Below, piece by piece: positions 23,801 to 35,640 of a stretch of 64,000 bases of DNA. The DNA is from Canna indica (Eukaryota; Streptophyta; Magnoliopsida; Zingiberales; Cannaceae), in NCBI GenBank assembly GCA_034359265.1, contig CP136893.1, positions 26,606,001-26,670,000 of the forward strand, in the 5' to 3' direction. The translations under genes were made by a program, and so were the position numbers. The notes below the pieces were generated by a model. The model was not told the origin of the DNA. It was given only the letters and a program-made list of their open reading frames with translations, and made no database searches. How positions within the stretch are numbered: position 1 is the first letter of the stretch; every line of letters starts with the position of its first letter.

Positions 23801-24312
23801 GAAGTGATAGAGTTACACTACTTCGGCTTGAAATCAGTGATCCTATTTAGATGTCATTGGTTGATACAACAGAAAGGGGCATGAAAGTTCATCCAAAATA
23901 CAAACTTATTGAGGTTAATTACAAATCGAAATTGGCAGCAAATGAGCCTTTTATATTGGCATCACAAGCCGAACAAGTATATTACGCGAAGTATCCGGCT
24001 CGAAATAAAGATAGAGCAGATTGGCGTGTAGTCTGTAAGACAAAAGGTAGAGGAAAAATTGATCCGATAGTTGGAGAAAATGATCCTCCTGGTTTCTATC
24101 AAGAAGATGATCTTCCTGTTGTGGATCGTATTATTCCAATACTCGAGGATGCAGACACAACGTCAATTCAATTAGAAGTTGAATATGCTGATGATGACGA
24201 TCATGAAATTGAGGAAGCTGGAGATGAAGAAGATGAAGAAGAGGAAGAAGAGGAAGAAGAGGAAGAAGAAGAAGAAGAATTCGAAGACTATTATTCAGAT
24301 GATGAGGAATAA
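20810..24312 (+). pseudogene. TNPD-type CACTA transposase (TNP2), broken
   Basis: Catalyses excision and insertion of CACTA elements (family knowledge). The first open frame (20810-22810, 666 residues) holds a transposase-associated domain (DRSWMY at about residues 12-17, CPCRICPN at about 54-61, HGE near 90), then the TNP2 core (KLGLGYEKIHACQNNCILYY, NLDVMHIEKNVFDNIFNTVM). A frameshift near 22790 leads to a DUF4218-like region (MKSHDCHVFMQRLLPIAFRD). Further shifts near 23000 and 23850 and a TAA at 23477 break the rest. The DUF4216-like block (FILASQAEQVYYAKY) and an acidic Glu-rich tail end at 24312. No ATG precedes DRSWMY in frame; the open frame starts at TTG, so an upstream exon or a lost start is likely. 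Confidence 0.93.
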
Positions 24313-24387
24313 TTGTAAAGTATATATTTTATTAAATATATCTCTACTATTTATACAATAATCTGATTATATGTCTGTTCGACAGAT

Positions 24388-25567
24388 ATGTCTGGTCGTG
24401 GTTATCGACGCAGGAGAGCTTCGGAGTCTCCGATCGGTGAGACTCCAGCACTTACTCATGCTATTGATCCTCCTGTTGCTGATCCTCATGAGGATGATAC
24501 TGCCGAGGCTAGTACATCCAGACGCAGGCGGCCACGCGGGCCGAACAGGTGGCAGCCTCCACCAGCCACAGAGTCACGTAGATTGATTAGCGTGATTGGG
24601 GAGCGGTAATATATCATGAATTATGAATCATTACAAATTCATTATATCATAATATAATATTAAAATTTATTTTTGTTGTGCAGGTTCGAGCAAGAAGAAG
24701 TGCCGATGAGCATTTCTTCTACTATTCGACGATACATGCACGGGGCATGGCCTACGTGGTCTCACGTGCCTAGCGAGCACGTCGACATGTTATGGCGCGA
24801 GTTTGAGGCACGTATTATTATTATTTTTTACATGCATGATAATATATTAATACTGGTACTGATATTATTATTTTGCAGGCTCGCTATACATGGGCCGAGG
24901 ACCAGAGGCCCTTCATTTACGCTGCCTGGGAGGCTATTTCCCGGGCAAGGTACAACGGGCAGCTGGGGCAGGCTCGGTCCCAAGCGATGGCCCGAGCTGG
25001 GACCACTAACATCGCGGAGACTCGGGGATACGGCCCCGGTTGGATTACTCCGGATATATGGGACCAGCTCGTGGAGATATGGTCGACGGATCGATGGCAG
25101 GAGGTTTCTCGGAATGCGGCTAGAAATCGCATGTCGGGGAGAGCAGCGCGTCACACCTGCGGCTCTGTTGCATTTGCAGTGCACGCAAACCGTATGGTAA
25201 GTATATCTTTTAATTATATATTTTATTTGTTACTATGTGTACTAATTAATGTATTTATTTTGTAAATGTAGACGACGGTGTCGGATGACGGGACTGTCCA
25301 GCGACCCTCCCCGATGGCGGTGTTTGAGCGGACTCACCGTCGAGCACATGGGACGGGGGAGTACATCGACAACCGCGCTGCATACATTATGGTAATTATA
25401 TATTTGTTTAAATTATTCATTATATATTTATAATTTAAGTTTTATGATAAATATTAAACAAAAAATCAAACTCGAGTAGGAGACCTACAGCCAGACGGTG
25501 GTGCAGCGCGGGGGTACCCCCGAGGACTTTGACGCAGCATCGTGGGTCGAGGCCGCAGGTGGCTAGG
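24388..25567 (+). pseudogene. TNPA-like CACTA accessory protein, 3'-truncated
   Basis: Second gene of the CACTA element, presumed to bind the subterminal repeats. Exon 1 (24388-24605) begins MSGRGYRRRRASES and ends at a GT donor. Exon 2 starts at 24684 after TTGTGCAG (FEQEEVPMSISS...WPTWSHVPSEHVD). Further exons carry RYTWAEDQRPFIYAAWEAIS, WDQLVEIWSTDRWQEVSR and HTCGSVAFAVHANRM, resembling the plant transposase-24-type domain. The last exon ends WVEAAGG then TAG (to 25567) and runs straight into subterminal repeats. The homologue in the reverse CACTA continues WVEAAGGWEHGRVYGFAN. So the C-terminal segment has been lost here. Confidence 0.82.
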
Positions 25568-25747
25568 ACCGTTGCTGATAATGTTTTGAGCGACGGCCCG
25601 AGCGGCCGTTGCTGATCCGTTGCTAAGTCATCAGCAACGCGACTTTCTGTCACGGCTCTATTGCAACGGCGCGGCCGTTGCTGATTCTCTTCAGCAACGG
25701 CTCAACAACGGCATCAGCCGTTGCTGATGACCATTTTTCTAGTAGTG
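25565..25747. repeat. CACTA right subterminal repeats and terminus
   Basis: GCCGTTGCTGAT and CAGCAACGGC motifs in both orientations end in TTTTTCTAGTAGTG. Nearly identical to 655-848. Confidence 0.9.
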
Positions 25748-26386
25748 TATTCAAAATAACAAAAAGCCCCATGTTGTCATCTCTCTATTAACATTTTAAC
25801 ATATTTTCATATCAATGCCACGCGGTGATACCTCATTCATCCACGCGTAATTTATTTTCCACGACATATTTAATTTATATATTTAAAAATTTAAAAATAC
25901 ATAAATATTCCAAAAAAAAAAATTTTAAATCTCTCCCAACTTGCAATGTTATACAAAAATCTCCCTGAACTTTAATTGCATGCAAAAGACCCCTGAAGTT
26001 TGATTGCGATGCACGCAAAAAAACCCCATGAATTTTGATTGTGATGCAAAAAAACTCTTCAACTTTAAAGATTTCCCAATGACAACACTTAAAGGTCCAA
26101 CCCATTTGCTCCACAGAACCAATATCTTCCAACAATAAGCTAGTGAACCATCCACAAGAATTTTTGTTTTAAATCTCCACAATCACATATGCAATTGGGT
26201 AGATATTGTCATTGACGTTGACTCTAACATAACTTTATTGTAAAGTTAGAAAAGAATTTTAATTAGTATATGTTTTATGATTATCTTGTATATATTATTT
26301 GTTGTAGTTTCATTTTATCTACTGTCTTACAAGTTTGAGATGTAACAATAAAAGACCAATGGTTTTTTGAATCACAACTAGAGTTC

Positions 26387-28844
26387 TGTAAGACCCGAAG
26401 TTTCCTAATATAAAAATCTATTTTTGATGCAGCGCACCGGATCAGGAGTTAGTCGGGTCGAGCCGTGGAATCACCTCGAGTAAAAGGTATAACTCGGCTT
26501 ATGAAGTTTAATTGGTTAAATGAATATTTCCTTCTTAAGCATTAGATGTCCTATTTGAGTCGATTTCAAATCGGGTATGCAGATCGAATCGGGGCATAAA
26601 TCGGACTCGGATTGAGTCGAGTAGGGGCTAAGTCCTTAAGGAGGGCATATAGGTCATTTGTAGATGAGGGAATAAAATCCCTTATCTGTAGCCGTGCGGC
26701 TCATCCTTGGAGCCGCACACAGCCTGAGAAAGAGAGGGAGGAGGGGAAGTCTTGGGTCGGCGCCGAAATCGTGTCGCCGTCAGAAAGATCGAGATCGCCA
26801 TCGTTCATCCTTTCTTCTTCCTCAATCAAGGTGAGTTGTTAGATTTTGGATTTCATGGTGAGGCGGGTGGCCGAACCAACTAGGGTGCTAGATCGAAGGT
26901 TTTTCTCGTTGTTCATGTCGATTCGTGGTATTTCTTCGATCTTTTCGTTGTTTTTAACCATTGATGTATTAGATTTGATTTAAATGTCCGAATTTTGATG
27001 TTATAAGGGCCGGCCAAGTGGAGGGAAAAGGGGAAAGGTCATGCCGAAAATTTCCCCAATTCCCTTGCTTGGTTTAAACCCCTTTAGATCGGTTAAATTT
27101 AAACTCACGTAAATTTGGGATTCAATCGATGTTGTGGATGGTCAAGATTCCTTCTCCCTAGTGCCTTGAGGGCTCGGCCGAGCAAGGGGAACCTTGTTCA
27201 AGGTTCGGCCGATCAAGATGGGGGAAAAACTTGATCTAGGATTTAACTATGGTAGGTCACAAGTTTAATTGTTAGGGTTCATGGTCAAAAACCCCTCTCC
27301 TCCTACCTTTGAAGGTTTGGCCGAGTCAAGAATGGGGGAAGGTGACCGGAGGGAACTAACCTTCATACTTGTAAAAATTGGAGACACTAGGAAATGAGGG
27401 TCACCTCGATTGACAAGTAGAACTAAGATGATAATTAGGTAAGACATCAATTAAGGAAAACTACAACCCTAGTGCATATATGTATATATACACATAGCGA
27501 CATTAAGATGTAGCAATTATTTCCAAGTTTTTCTCTATCAATTACTAATATTAGTAATGAATTGCTATGATAGATTTAATGTTACCTTGCTGAAATTTTA
27601 TGATTAAATATAGAATTTAATTATTTTCTTGTTGCAATCATGCGGTTATTCATGGTAATAGTTGTAGGTTAACTTCCTTATAACCTATGGGTTATGGCAT
27701 ATATATCCTTGGACATCCTACATTTGTGACACGTAGCTCACACTAGCAAATGTAGCATTTGATGCTAGAGGACTAGTAGGAAACTCTAAGGTACGTGTTA
27801 CTTATGGAAACTCAACTGTAGACAAGCTAGGTCTCACACCTAAGGAACAACCAGTGAGTAATAGTGTGCGGATGATAAGGCCCGGGATAAAGGGCTGAGC
27901 ACGGGTGGACGCCCGGGATTTTAAATAAGGAAAGTCTAGGACACTTTGCTTGTGTGATGTGATTGTGATGGTCAGTCGAGAAGCATGAATAGTCGGAATG
28001 ACTAATGCTTGATTCGGCCAGTGATTTGGGTCTTGAGATCGCACCAGCGGGCCCGCTAAGTGTCAGACCCCAGTTGGATGGGACTAGCTATCCCTAACCC
28101 GGTAGGCGTCCGGAGACTAGCAGACCATCCTAGTCGATGGCCCGAAGATTTCTCTAATTTTCTTTTGTTATGTAGGTCGTACGACCAGGATATTACTATC
28201 ATTGTGTGGTAGGGCTGATTAGAGTTGAACCAATAGTTCATGAGCAGGCCTAGGTGGCCGGGTGCCATTTTGCTTGGTTGGGCTACTATGACTGGTTACA
28301 TGACTGTATGGTCTATACGGGATGATCCTTGGGGTCGATTGTCGTATCAGGACTAGATTAGATCCCTACTTTATATTTGTTGACTTATATACATATGATT
28401 ATTGAGGATTTATGTGGAGGTTCGGAAGAACCGCTCACTGAGTCCCATCTGGACTCACGATTTATTTCTCTTGTTTTGTAGAGCTCAATCAGTGAGTTGA
28501 GGCTTGGAGTCATGGTGAAGTTGGAGGGCAGATAGTGGCGTAGATCTCGTAGCAGCGTCCAATAGTCATAGTCTAGATGTTTGAGACTGTTGTTTTTCAT
28601 ATACTGAGAGTTGTCTATTTGAAACATGTATTCGACTTTAAATTCGAGTTGTTTCATATTGTGATTGATGTTTCACAACTTTTTATTTTTATAAAAATTA
28701 TGAACCTTTTTTAAAATTTAAATAAAGTTGCATCGTTGTTTTTATTTACGTGCTTCTGGTTTCTCGTCAGTCAGTTTATGTAGTAGGCTTCAAGGTAGGA
28801 CATAGACCCTGGCCGGTCACACGACCCTAAGTTGGGGTGTGACA
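26387..28844 (+). mobile_element. Solo Gypsy-type LTR (TSD AGTTC)
   Basis: Runs from TGTAAGACCCGAAG to TTGGGGTGTGACA with perfect AGTTC duplications at 26382-26386 and 28845-28849; 2458 bp. Its first 1.2 kb is closely similar to 62750-64000, so the family is represented twice and both copies are recent enough to align by eye. No internal region is attached. It lies inside the long-inverted-repeat element. Confidence 0.93.
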
Positions 28845-28995
28845 AGTTCATGGTTTTTTTGCATCACAATCAAAGTTCAGAGGTTTTTTGCATCACAATT
28901 AAAGTTCAAAATTTTTTTTACATCGTAATTAAAGTTTAGAGGTTTTTTTTCATAGCACTGCAAATTGAGAAAGAGATAGAATTTAATATATATTG

Positions 28996-28996
<1 letters not shown>

Positions 28997-29036
<40 letters not shown>
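28997..29036. repeat. (TA)n microsatellite
   Basis: About 20 TA dinucleotides inside the right arm of the long-inverted-repeat element. The left arm lacks this expansion. Confidence 0.9.
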
Positions 29037-29043
<7 letters not shown>

Positions 29044-29270
29044 ATATGATGTGAAAAATAAATTACACGTGCACGAATGAGGTGTCGACACATGGTGCTG
29101 ATGTGGAATTCTGTTAAAAAGTTAATAGAGAGATGATGGCATGGGGCTCTTATTTTGCTAGTTTTGAATAGTCCGTGGAGTTTTTTTGTATGTTTTTAAA
29201 GTTCATGAAGTTTTTTGCAAACTAGGCTAAAGTTCATGGGCTTTTTGTCCTTTACCCTTATTAATTTTGA

Positions 29271-30480
29271 GCAATTATCCAAAAGCATAATATAGACCTA
29301 GGATTTTCCCAAATCCATATTATGGATCTGAATTTTCTCAGATCCATATTATGTATCTGGATTTTCTCAGATCCATAATTTAATATTAATACTTTCGGAT
29401 TTGTCCTCCATTTCAAAATATGGTTCTCGCCTTTTACTAATTAAAGAATTTTCTAAAAGTCTTTAACTAGCTCAAAATAAAATATATTTTTTTTCTAACA
29501 ATTCATATTAATATTATAGTAGACAAACATTTATTTTAGTGGCTAATAATATTATTATTTTATTTTTGAAATATTTAAAATATTTTTCAAAAATATTTAA
29601 ATGCTTAAATTATACACTTGTTAAGTAAATGCAACGTGAATTAATTTTGGATAAATTACACAGACCTCCCCTGAGGTTTAGTGAAATTACATTGATCTTT
29701 TTTCTATTTGTAATTTTATCTTATAACCCACTTGAGTTTTGTAAGAGATTACACAAACCTCCCCTATTACGAAATAAGATTACACAAACCTCCCCTGAGT
29801 TTTGTAAAATATTACACAAACCTTCCATAAAAAAATTACTCAAAGATTACTCAGGGGAGGTGATTGTAACCTGGACAAATAGATGGTGGGTCAGTATAAT
29901 TTACTAAACCTCAGGGGAGGTCAGTGTAATTTACCTATTTATAACAATCATTATAGTATTTTTTTAGTGTCTAAAGAATTTATTAGTAGCCAAAATTACG
30001 TACAATTTTTTTATTTTTTAGTGCAAAAGTTTTGAAGTGCAAAAATTATATATTTTTCCGTTAAGTATAGTGTGAATTTTTTTTTTTGACAATCCCTATA
30101 ATTTTTTGCAAAACATTATTTTAGTGGCTAAATTTATTATTTTCTTATTGTTTTAGTTATTTAAATAATTTGGTAAAAGTTTTTAAGTGATTAAAAATAA
30201 AATATAGTAACTTTTAGTTACAAAATATGTTATGCATAATAAAAATAGTTTATTTTAAATTACTTCAAAATATTTTCAAAAGTCTTTAAGAAGTAAGGAG
30301 AGAATAATATTTTGAAATAAAGAGAAATTTAATTCTGAGGATATTTTGGATATTTTGCACAAATCATTATGGATTCTCGAATTTCTAAATCTATATTATG
30401 ATTTTAGTAATTTACTAGATCCATATTATGGATCCGGGTAATTGGGCATTAATTTTTGGATTAAAAATTATAGGATTAAC
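29271..30480. other. AT-rich intergenic DNA with possible inverted-repeat element
   Basis: Palindromic words of the type GATCCATATTATGGATC cluster at 29310-29390 and 30380-30440. The two ends can be aligned loosely as inverted repeats (GCAATTATCC... and ...GGTAATTGGGC). CATTATTTTAGTGGCTAA-like direct repeats occur at about 29531 and 30112. No gene is seen. Whether this is one element is unsure. Confidence 0.35.
29649..29935. mobile_element. Small MITE with about 45-bp terminal inverted repeats
   Basis: The left end GGATAAATTACACAGACCTC and the right end GAGGTCAGTGTAATTTACC are inverted repeats. Internal copies of ATTACACAAACCTCCCCTGAG are present. 287 bp, non-coding. No clear target duplication is seen. 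Confidence 0.6.
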
Positions 30481-30697
30481 AATCCTATCATGTAGAATTC
30501 TGGGATTTTAAATTTGAATGCCAAAGTTGTCTTGGTCGCTAAACACAATTGATTGCAGAACTTATTTTTTCCCCTCGTTTGTCCTACAAAGTACTTCAAA
30601 CCTAGAAATAGAAAAGAAAACAGTCAACTTGTTTCAGAGAAGACGTAGAAAACATACAACAATTTAGCAATTCTACTTCTCTCTCTTAATCAATGAT

Positions 30698-30956
30698 GTG
30701 CCATTTCTAGTTCATTGCACTGATGGAGATGGGAAACTGATACCTTCTGTCTTCACCCCTTTTAGCCATCCCTCTTCATCTTTTGTTACTCTCAATCGCT
30801 CCTTCTTCTTGACTTCTTCCTCCTCTGCGTTCCATTTCCATCTTCTCTCTGCTACTACTAAGCCTTCCACTATTGCACAAACCCAAGTACAGTTCAAGAA
30901 GAAGCTCCATGAATTGGCTGCAGAATTCCCAACCCTTTGCGGAGCTCGATTCAACG
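30698..30956 (+). CDS. Possible 5' exon of the bHLH gene (uncertain)
   Basis: An open frame starts at ATG 30698 (MPFLVHCTDGDGKLIPS) and reads to a good donor, GATTCAAC|GTAAGC, at 30956/30957. It has a Ser/Phe-rich stretch and LHELAAEFPTLCGARFN before the donor. I do not recognise a domain. It could be an upstream exon of the bHLH gene that follows, or part of a different broken gene. The joining exon is not identified; candidate acceptors lie at about 31212 and 31370. Confidence 0.25.
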
Positions 30957-31370
30957 TAAGCATTTGATGCCAGATTTATGCAGCAATTCTTGTAATGATT
31001 TTAATTTCTCTTCTAATCCTAATTCAAATGCGGTAATTCCATCGGTGCTTCTCTGGATAATTGTGGCGATTATTAACAACTTCGAAGCTTTCCTCTTCCT
31101 CTGGAACCCAACCCAAGTTTCCGTACTTGTGAGTGCAATGACAAATACACATATATAATAATATATACATACGTTCTTTATGTATAAATGAAAGACCATA
31201 AATCTAATGGAGCAGGTGATGGCGATCCGTGGACGTCGACGGTTGCCGGAGCCGGCCGCAAGCAGCCTAAAGTGAGGAGCTCTTTGTTGTTGAAGCCAGT
31301 TCTTACTTCTGCTAAGCAAAAGCAAGTAGAGTCTTTTAATAACGAGGTCCCTAATTGGCATCTGTTTCCA

Positions 31371-32326
31371 GGATTTGAGGGAAGAAAGGAAGAAGATAAG
31401 ACCTGCAGATCATCCTGCAAAGAAGAAAAAATGTTCACCATCAGCAAGCAAGCAGCATCAGCAGCTGGATGAATCAAGAGCGCCAGTCATCAAAGTATAT
31501 ACTTGTTCTTCGTCGTAATGTAATCTGTTCTTCAATTTGTTTTCTGCTTTGATCTTGCTTTACCTGAATGAATAGGCACGTGTGAGGAAGAGCCAGAAGC
31601 TTGGGGATAAAATTGCAGCTCTTCAGCAGCTGGTTTCTCCCTTTGGGAAGGTGCATACTGCCATGATTACTCAAGAATTCAAATTTTGGTCACTGAAATC
31701 TTTATCAGAAACAGTTCAGTTTTAAACATATCTTAATTTTCTTAATAAATAGGTGGGATTTATATGCCTTCGTTTCCTCAAAGAAAACTTAGTGATAAAA
31801 TTATTACAAAAGTGATCTGTATTTAAGTTTTTTTTTTTTCACAAGTCAATTCACTTTTGAGGATTAAACATTCAATGAATTGAATGCAGACTGATGCTGC
31901 TTCAGTACTGAAAGAGGCAGCTATTTACATCAACTCCCTCCATGTACAGATAGAGGTATATGCATGCAGCATTTCTCTGTGTTCTGTGAGAAATATCGTA
32001 TTTTTTTCTTCTCATTTAATATCGACGACAAATGCATAATTCTGCTACCATGGCTCAGAATTTGATTGTTCCTTGCTTTGGAATTAGATCATCAAAAGAG
32101 CATCATGAGGTATTCGATGAATCTAAATCTATTTAAAAGCCTCTCATGATTGCTGATATAAACATGCATGATTAGACCATTTAATTAGTTTCATCGATCT
32201 GTGTCTATATATAATTGTCAGGTCCTTGCAGAAGGCAACAGTGACTTGCAAAGCAAAGGACTATGTCTTGCTCCTGTCTTCGCCATTGTTGAGCTGGTGG
32301 ATGGAGAAGCTTATGGTCATTGCTGA
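31371..32326 (+). CDS. bHLH transcription factor gene (C-terminal five exons)
   Basis: Exons: about 31371-31494, 31576-31650, 31890-31955, 32059-32109 and 32222-32326, all phase 0 with GT-AG introns; TGA at 32324-32326. The second and third exons give the bHLH helices (ARVRKSQKLGDKIAALQQ, then TDAASVLKEAAIYINSLH). The last gives LQSKGLCLAPVFAIVEL, the C-terminal signature of the plant bHLH68/110/123-like group. That group lacks a classical basic region; members act in the nucleus as dimers. Exon 1 (KKIRPADHPAKKKK...ESRAPVIK) is basic. The N-terminus is unresolved: the frame is closed by TAG at 31327, so the first exon(s) must splice in from upstream. It is the only host gene I can support here, and could still be a 5'-damaged copy. 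Confidence 0.75.
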
Positions 32327-32678
32327 CTGCAGTTGATGATCAGCGAAAATGGTTTCAGTCTCTTGTGAGTTTGCTTCAAGAAAGAAGAGTCTTGTTTTAG
32401 CTTAGTCAAAGACTATTTTCTATGCATTCCAAGGAGTTGATTTGGTTGGGAAGTTATGATTGTGGGCAGTCCATTGACAAACCGGAAACTAACTGAGCCC
32501 AACTAATTTTTATGCCCTTTTAACTTTATAAAAATTACATTATACTCTTCAACTTTATAAAAATTACATTTTGTCCTTTAACTTTTAAAATTAAATTAAA
32601 TGTCTACAATTAATGATTTTATACGAATAATTTTTAGTGTTCGGATACATTATTGCCAAGAATTGTCTATAATCATAT
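32327..32678. other. 3' flank of the bHLH gene
   Basis: Probable 3' untranslated and downstream DNA. It contains a tandem pair TTAACTTTATAAAAATTACATT at about 32519 and 32549. No gene. Confidence 0.4.
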
Positions 32679-33536
32679 TGTTACACCCTGCTGAGAATTA
32701 TTCCCGAATAGATGACGTCACCTACGAATTACGTAACAGAAATCCAACAAAATATACCATAGAGTTAAAAGAAGTACTTTGCAACGAAATAATTGTCAGA
32801 GTTCCAAAAAAAAAGAAAAAGAATCAAACTAAGATAAACCAAAAGCTAAGCAAGTATAAGTCACCAACTAATGCACTAGGACAATCCTTAATAATGAAAT
32901 TTAACATCCCGTTTAAAAATAAGAAAATAAGACAACTAAGCAACGCCACGAGATCTTCTCCTCTAGGACTCTAGCTATTCAACTCAGCATTAACCATCAT
33001 ATATATCTGCGAATCTAAGGCAAAACAAACAAAGTTAGCAAAAGGTCCAGTAGGATTTCTCAATATGACAACAATATGAATGACCAAACATTATGATATG
33101 ATAACATTGAATGCCAATATATACACCTTACAAATGTAATCATGTACTTCTATCATAAATGCATTATCAATGAGCATATATATGCACATATCGACTAGTG
33201 TGTACATGCATAGTAATAAGCAGACTCAAGAACGCGTGTTATGGACAATTTGAGTTTCCCCCGCGCTCTCGCGCCTTGAGAGTGCCACATCAAGCTCGTT
33301 CTAGCAAGAGATGCGAGTACCCAAAAAGAGTAACTCGTCAGCATCGCGACTTAACGTCGCACTCGCACCTCGAGTGCTTAATCATGATCACTGGTGTCAC
33401 CGCTCGTGCTTAGCGGACCTAAGGAAAATAGTGTCCAAGGGTCTCCGTCCAATAAAAATAGTGTCCAAGGGCCTCTGCACAATAATAGAACATGTCATGT
33501 AACATGCTACACCTAAACCTTACAACCATATCGAAT
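32679..33536 (-). mobile_element. LTR fragment, reverse orientation
   Basis: On the minus strand the sequence ends GGGTGTAACA (TGTTACACCC at 32679 on the plus strand), an LTR 3' end of the type seen in the Gypsy-like LTRs here. It is cut at 33536 by the left terminus of the reverse CACTA element. The missing part is not found beyond that element. The open frames at 32600-32974 and 33198-33502 have no recognisable product. Confidence 0.5.
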
Positions 33537-35640
33537 CACTACAAGAATTGTCGTTGTCACGTATCAACGGCTTAGGCCGTGGCTGAACCGTCGGTGATGA
33601 CTATCATAGACGGTACTGACCGTGGCAAAACACCGTCACTGATGTGTGCGTCTCAGATAAGTTATGACGGCTGACCTCTACCGTCAAAAGTAATCATCAG
33701 CGACAGCCACGTGTGCTGTTGCTGATTTAAACACATCAGTGACAACACTCGACGGTTGTCGCTGATTTAAACACATCAGCCGCGACTGTTAGTTAGTCGT
33801 CGGTGATATTATTAGCAACTGTGATATTTGGTGCTGCTCAAACCATTAGCTACTTACGATACGCTTTTAGCCACGACGTAGTGACGAGTAGCCGTGGGTA
33901 AGCCGCGGCTGAAGTTATATCCTGTAACTGAAAAAAAATTAAAATTTTAAAAATTCTTGTATATAATGATCTTTATACATTACAATCTATTTACAATCAC
34001 ATATTATAATTACAAAACATCATACACATATATTTTCAACCAATCATACAAGTTTTACTTAACTATCATCAATCTAAGCCTCAAATCGAAGACAAACAAG
34101 TATCAAAATGTCATATATACAACTATAAGTATATAAACAACTATAAGCCTCGAACCGGAGGCAAACAAGTATCAAAATATAAAATGTAAAGTATAAATAT
34201 CTATCAAGTATCTAAGCCTCAAACGAAGACTAATAAGTATCAAAATATAATCAAAATACAATAAACCAAAATCTCACGGATGCGGTGGAGGCAGTGGAGT
34301 CAACAACGATTGGGTCGAGAACATCGACTAGGTTTAGGAGGACAACGACTGCGACATCATCGGTAGAAGGCCTGAGTGAGGAGGGCCTGCATGTTCTGCA
34401 TCGCTTGTCTCAAATCATCATTCGTGCGTCTTTGCTCCTCCACCGCATGTCGTTGCTCCTCCATCGCCTATCTCTGCTCCTCTATCGTCGCTCTCTACTG
34501 TATTAGCTCAGACTCCAAGGCCGCTATCCGGCTCTGGTCCTGCATCCGTGATGTTGAGGGCCTCTCACCGGCAGCGGGAGGGGTCGGTGCCCCAAGAGGC
34601 CATAACACGACGCGTGCATGGCCATGGCCACTGTTTGCAAAGCCATAAACACGGCCGTGCTCCCAGCCACCTGCGGCCTCGACCCATGCACCCGCGTCAA
34701 ACTCATCCGGCGTGTCTCCACACTCGATCATGGTCCTTGTGTAGGTCTCCTACATGCGTTTATATTTTAAACAATATATATATAAACTATAAATAAATTG
34801 TGTAAATCAAATAGACATAAATACTTACCATGATAGTCGAGGCCGTGCTATCAACGTACGTAGTCCCCCGCTCCTCGTCATCGACGATGAGTACACTCAA
34901 ACACCTGCATCAGCGAGGGGCGTTGGACTTTGTCATCATCCGCAACTCGCGTCTTATATTAGAAAACAAATACATTAGTATCATTATACACAATATATAA
35001 TATTTTAATTAAAAGTAAGGAAATTATACATACCATACGACGCTCATGCACTGCAAAAGACACGGAGCCACCAGTGTGGCACGCCCCCGTGTCGTCCCCC
35101 CCGGACATGCATTTTCTCAATGCTGTCCGGGAGACCTCGATCTTGCCACTCAAGTGTGTCCCATCGATCAACAAGCTGGTCCCACACAGGTCCAGGAATC
35201 CACTCGGGGGCGTGTCCTCGAGTTTGCCCAATCTCTGTGGCCCCCAACTGTCTCATCACGGACTTACGGGCCTGTTGATGCAGCCCGTTGTGGAGAGCGC
35301 GGGCAATGTGCTCCACGCACTCTCCACAAAAGGAGTCTAGTCCTTCGGCCATGTATAATGAGCTTGCAAAAAAATAAATTTATTATTACTGATCGATATT
35401 TAACATTAACATTAATTTAATAAACATACTTATCGAGAACTCTCGCCATAGTAAATCCATATGCTTACGGGGCATGTGAGACCATGTAGGCCACGCCCCA
35501 TGCATAAACTTTCAGATCGTCCCCGCTATCGTGCGTGGAAAGTTCTCTTGCTCAAACCTGCACCAAATATAGTACAATTCCTTATTATGATATATTGAAT
35601 TATAAATAAATTATAAGGAATAATTAATGCATCTACTTAC

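Larger units (their letters stand above)
19376..25747 (+). mobile_element. Complete CACTA (En/Spm-type) transposon (TSD TAT)
   Basis: Terminal inverted repeats CACTACTAGAAA (19376-19387) and TTTCTAGTAGTG (25736-25747), with 3-bp duplications TAT at 19373-19375 and 25748-25750. Subterminal CAGCAACGGC arrays flank both ends. Gene order is CACTA-typical: TNPD (TNP2 transposase) at 20810-24312, then a TNPA-like gene at 24388-25567. Length 6372 bp. It interrupts the left arm of the long-inverted-repeat element. The ends look competent, but TNPD carries frameshifts and a stop, and TNPA is 3'-truncated, so it probably needs proteins from another copy. Confidence 0.97.
19291..29259. mobile_element. 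Long-terminal-inverted-repeat (MULE-like) element, split by nested insertions
   Basis: The left arm (19291-19375 plus 25751-26068) is the inverted copy of the right arm (about 28850-29259). The right-arm words GCATCACAATCAAAGTTC, GTTAATAGAGAGATGATGGCAT and AAAGTTCATGGGCTTTTTGTCC occur reverse-complemented on the left. Near-matching flanks ATTAATTGAG (19279) and ATTAATTTTGAG (29260) may be an eroded target duplication. Without the nested CACTA and LTR the element is about 1.1 kb and has no transposase. The arms contain tandem units of about 30 bp (TTTTTTGCATCACAAT.AAAGTTC). Confidence 0.75.

Noticed and set aside
24179..24361. Lys/Met-rich frame overlapping the end of TNPD
   Set aside because: Shadow of the GAA/GAG-rich acidic tail in another frame.
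30712..30963. Minus-strand frame opposite the possible first bHLH exon
   Set aside because: No domain; complement of a Ser-rich region.
31188..31472. 94-residue frame (MKDHKSNGAGDG...) as the N-terminus of the bHLH protein
   Set aside because: It is in a different frame from the exon that joins to the bHLH helices and ends in TGA before the donor; kept out of the gene model.
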